Source of the DNA: Prevotella sp.
Lineage (GTDB): Bacteria; Bacteroidota; Bacteroidia; Bacteroidales; Bacteroidaceae
Length of the DNA: 64,000 nt
Direction: 5' to 3'
Assembly: GCA_015060485.1 (NCBI GenBank)
Contig: SUYI01000006.1
Span: 62,001-126,000 of the forward strand
Position numbers and translations under genes: made by a program. Under the pieces are notes generated by a model. It saw only the letters and a list, made by a program, of their open reading frames with translations, searched no databases and had not been told where the DNA came from. Shown here piece after piece: positions 61,477 to 64,000 of the stretch (positions are counted from its first letter, which is position 1; each line of letters starts with the position of its first letter).

Positions 61477-62316
61477 TTACTCCTCCTGCAGTAATACCTT
61501 GTCGAATGCATCAGCACTCAGCACATCCTCATAGTCAATGGATATGCTGATGGTACGGCCACTGATCTGTTTCTCTGAAAGCTCAATGACAACAACCTTA
61601 TCGTTGGGGAAGGTCATCTTCTTGATGACAATGACATTCCGGTAGCCGTGAAGAAAACTCTTGCACTTGTCTAGAACCAACGAAGGAGTGAGTTCTATTG
61701 TCTGGTTATTGGTAGCCTTCTGAACCTTCTTGTCTGAGAGCTTCACACGAAGCTCATCAATGTCAAAGCGGATGTTCGTCTTGTTCTCTACCGAGAAATC
61801 AATGAAGAAATATTCGCCCACCGCATAGACATTGTTCAGTCGCATTTCCACACGATGCTTACGTGACTTGATATTATGTATCTTGGCAGGGCTGTTCCAG
61901 ACCCGACGGGCAAAACGAGTCATATCCTCAGTAGAAAGTGAGACGGCAGGATTGGTATAGTTCATCCGTTCCTGGGGCATAATCTCCTTATCCGAAACGG
62001 CTTCTTCCATCTTAGTAGTATATACCAGCGCATACTGTGTACGATAGCGTTCCGTGATGATGGTGACGATGGCCAGCACCTCACCATCGGCATGACCTCC
62101 TTCCTTGGGCTTGAAGCGAACGGTGTTATCGATGGGCTTGTCACCAGCCACCTTATCGGTTGACACATCGACGAAATGGATGGGTTCTGAGGCTGTCACC
62201 ACTGTTGTAACCTGCTCATTGACGGTAATCTGCTCCAGTTCTTGATAGGTTTGCTGGGCATTTGCGGATGCTACGAAGAACATACCGAGGAAAAACATTC
62301 CGATTTTCTTTTTCAT
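61477..62316 (-). CDS. traN: Conjugative transfer protein TraN
   Basis: A 279-aa protein with a signal peptide (IGMFFLGMFFVASANAQ). The DUF4138/TraN pattern is visible: TASEPIHFVDVSTDKVAG, VRFKPKEGG and the C-terminal FLHGYRNVIVIKKMTFPNDK. TraN is the VirB9-like outer-membrane/periplasm component of the Bacteroidales secretion channel. It follows TraM by 26 bp and precedes TraO by 5 bp. Confidence 0.9.
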   Translation of the reverse strand: MKKKIGMFFLGMFFVASANAQQTYQELEQITVNEQVTTVVTASEPIHFVDVSTDKVAGDKPIDNTVRFKPKEGGHADGEVLAIVTIITERYRTQYALVYTTKMEEAVSDKEIMPQERMNYTNPAVSLSTEDMTRFARRVWNSPAKIHNIKSRKHRVEMRLNNVYAVGEYFFIDFSVENKTNIRFDIDELRVKLSDKKVQKATNNQTIELTPSLVLDKCKSFLHGYRNVIVIKKMTFPNDKVVVIELSEKQISGRTISISIDYEDVLSADAFDKVLLQEE

Positions 62317-62342
62317 AACGATGTTATTTGATTTACTGATTC

Positions 62343-63542
62343 TTACTTCTTACTGTTCTTTAACTGCTGTCCATTGATCAGATAGACACGGGTTCCGTAT
62401 TTCAGCGTAACTTTGTTCTTACGGATGGCCTTGCTGATAGCCTGAGAGGTACGTTGATAGGCTTGCTGAACAGCCTGACCTGCCCATTGTGCCACATTCG
62501 TACCTGAACTGGAACCATCCAAAGACATGCTCTGCTGCATGGCAGAGCTTCCTATCTCCTTGGCAGTTTCCCTAAATGAGCTGGATGGGACATATAAACC
62601 TTCCAATCCATCTGTATCATAGATGGAGAGGTTGATGGTCTTGATCTGGTCACCGACAAAGACGCTGCCGACTTTACCTTTGACACGCTGTTTGCTGAAG
62701 CCTGACATGGTAGCATAGAGATAGGTTCCTTTGGGAACGGACATACCTCCGATTTCCACATCATCGAGTAGTCTGAGGCGGACACGCGAGCCGTCAACAG
62801 CCTTGACGTTCTCATCAATGATGGCAGTTATCAGGTTGAAACTGGGATCGTTCTGAGAGACAGTATTAAAGTACTCTGATTCGCCCTTGGTCTTCTTGAC
62901 GACTGTCTCAGCTTCTTCTGATTCTTTATTGTCGCTATTGACGGCACCTGTTTTCTTACCGTTCTGGGCTACTGCCTCTGCTGTCCCGTCATCCTCCTTG
63001 TCAGGGGTATTATGGCCATAGCCCTTGCCATAGGAACGTGCCTGTGCAAGCAGGTCATCAGCTTCGCTTCTGCCTTCACGTCCCCTGAGACGACGGGCAT
63101 TCTGCCGTTCCTCATCAGTGAGAGGTACAACAAAGTCATTGTTTCCCATCTTAGGAGCTGATGCACTCTGGGCACGTTTCTGCAGTTGGCGCAGTTGCTC
63201 CAGCTCATTGTTATGCTGGACAGTGGCAGCCTCTTTCGCATTATAGCGGGTTTCGTACTCTTCTTTACCTTTGGCTGAGTCACGCTCTGCATTGGCTACA
63301 GCGGTATAGTCCTTCACGTCACCAAAGGCATTGACCATGTTCTCGCGCTTGCTGCCCAGACGCTCATCTACTCTGGCCTCCGGCAACTCAGAGTTTAGGT
63401 ATTCCGTAGCCATCAGACGGGGATCGACTGTCTTAATCTCTGTCGTGAACATGTCTATGAACAGCCAGCCAGTAATCAGCAGGAGTACATAGAGAATGGC
63501 CGGAAAGATATACTTGGGCTGTTTGAAATTAATCTTGTTCAT
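62343..63542 (-). CDS. traM: Conjugative transfer protein TraM (VirB10-like)
   Basis: A 399-aa protein. One N-terminal membrane helix (FPAILYVLLLITGWLFIDM) is followed by a long helical, charged linker and the C-terminal beta domain with NLITAIIDENVKAVDGSRVR, VPKGTYLYATMSGFSKQRV and TLKYGTRVYLINGQQL. This is the TraM plan (VirB10-like), spanning the periplasm. It overlaps the upstream TraL-like gene by 4 bp. Confidence 0.92.
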   Translation of the reverse strand: MNKINFKQPKYIFPAILYVLLLITGWLFIDMFTTEIKTVDPRLMATEYLNSELPEARVDERLGSKRENMVNAFGDVKDYTAVANAERDSAKGKEEYETRYNAKEAATVQHNNELEQLRQLQKRAQSASAPKMGNNDFVVPLTDEERQNARRLRGREGRSEADDLLAQARSYGKGYGHNTPDKEDDGTAEAVAQNGKKTGAVNSDNKESEEAETVVKKTKGESEYFNTVSQNDPSFNLITAIIDENVKAVDGSRVRLRLLDDVEIGGMSVPKGTYLYATMSGFSKQRVKGKVGSVFVGDQIKTINLSIYDTDGLEGLYVPSSSFRETAKEIGSSAMQQSMSLDGSSSGTNVAQWAGQAVQQAYQRTSQAISKAIRKNKVTLKYGTRVYLINGQQLKNSKK

Positions 63543-63907
63543 GGCTCTGTCTGCAAATAAGGGTTTACATAATCATCTGGCAGCTCATGGACGTGGACAC
63601 TCTTCTTCTGAAGGGCAGAGTCCACACGTTCTACTGCCACGCCTTTTCTTCCTGCTCCGGCCTTGTAACTGCTGACCATACGGTAGAAGTTGAAGAAGAA
63701 ACAGAGCAACACAATCCCAAATACGACAACGAGGAAACCGCAACGGTGGCTGTCGGCAATCTGCTGAAGCTTTCTGGCCATCCAGCTGATACCTGTCTTG
63801 TCGGCAAAGCGACGGCCATAGTTCACCTCACGCTCATAGCGCTCCCTATACTTGGGATCATTCTTGTCGGGCATCTTTTCCCCGACGAACATTTTCTTGA
63901 TACTCAT
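63539..63907 (-). CDS. TraL-position membrane protein
   Basis: A 122-aa protein with a charged N-terminus and one membrane segment (GFLVVVFGIVLLCFFFNFY), then a short periplasmic tail (VHVHELPDDYVNPYL). By gene order (TraK, this, TraM, TraN, TraO) it sits in the place of TraL in Bacteroidales elements. Sequence identity to TraL is not asserted. Confidence 0.78.
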   Translation of the reverse strand: MSIKKMFVGEKMPDKNDPKYRERYEREVNYGRRFADKTGISWMARKLQQIADSHRCGFLVVVFGIVLLCFFFNFYRMVSSYKAGAGRKGVAVERVDSALQKKSVHVHELPDDYVNPYLQTEP

Positions 63908-63930
63908 ATCTCTGATGGTTATAAAAACGA

Positions 63931-64000
63931 TTAATACTCACTCTTTCTGCGTTCCTCCAAATCCTTGTTAAGAAGGGTTCTCCAGTTGACAATCAGCAGA
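63931..64000 (-). CDS. C-terminal end of TraK-position protein (partial)
   Basis: The frame enters from the right edge and ends with TAA at 63931-63933; the 22 visible residues include LLIVNWRTLLNKDLEERRKS. Gene order upstream of the TraL/TraM pair points to TraK, the VirB8-like inner-membrane component. Too little is visible to be certain. Confidence 0.55.
   Translation of the reverse strand, partial: LLIVNWRTLLNKDLEERRKSEY

Noticed and set aside
1..64000. Integrase, transposase or insertion sequence ends
   Set aside because: No such protein or terminal inverted repeats with target duplication were seen; element boundaries must lie outside.

Overview
The window reads as Bacteroidota DNA, most like Prevotellaceae or a relative. 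Promoters carry the Bacteroidota -7 element TAnnTTTG, and the transfer proteins (TraK/L/M/N/O series, MobV relaxase, DUF4099/DUF3945 proteins, ArdC) are those of Bacteroidales conjugative elements. No integrase, transposase, rRNA or canonical tRNA is visible, so the element ends lie outside, and whether this is an ICE or a large plasmid cannot be settled here.

Left half (1-28.6 kb): an accessory island of NAD/ADP-ribose and RNA-repair genes. In order: a partial gene and an AAA+ ATPase; a UvrD-type helicase-nuclease plus a PD-(D/E)XK partner and a Sir2 protein (one operon); a PfkB sugar kinase; a SIS/ADP-ribosylglycohydrolase fusion; an unknown protein; an ADP-ribosyltransferase-like protein followed 2 nt later by a NADAR protein; a nucleoside deoxyribosyltransferase-like protein; an unknown 405-aa protein; a PARG-type macro/HD fusion; a metallophosphoesterase; a primary-type sigma factor; a WG-repeat protein, second AAA+ ATPase and acetyltransferase; then a RING/TerD-like protein, an array of tRNA-like RNAs, RtcB RNA ligase and a WYL regulator. 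Seven promoters of this island carry a TATACGTATA-type palindrome whose centre is exactly 38 bp from the -7 box centre, so they look like one regulon. The RNA ligase and WYL genes have their own paired 21-bp operators.

The RNA-repair part is the most striking. Between rtcB and the RING/TerD gene lie three RNAs with good acceptor and T arms; two have proper D arms but about 45 extra nt in place of the anticodon loop, and that insert shares a motif repeated about seven times through the 0.7-kb array.

Right half (28.6-64 kb): conjugation and maintenance functions. From 28.6 to 34.8 kb: small hypothetical genes, DUF2958, SSB, a large hairpin, 400-bp tandem repeats, and two copies (29.45 and 34.18 kb) of a structured RNA whose stems show compensatory changes. 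From 34.8 to 47.2 kb, plus strand: envelope proteins, MobV relaxase, OmpA-like protein, secreted proteins and a VirD4-type coupling protein. From 47.3 to 64 kb, mostly minus strand: peptidoglycan hydrolases, ArdC, an OB-fold protein, a 1197-aa PRTase/MutS-I/ArdC-like fusion, and TraO, TraN, TraM, TraL-like and the end of TraK. Three transfer-region promoters share a 69-bp module with fixed internal spacing.
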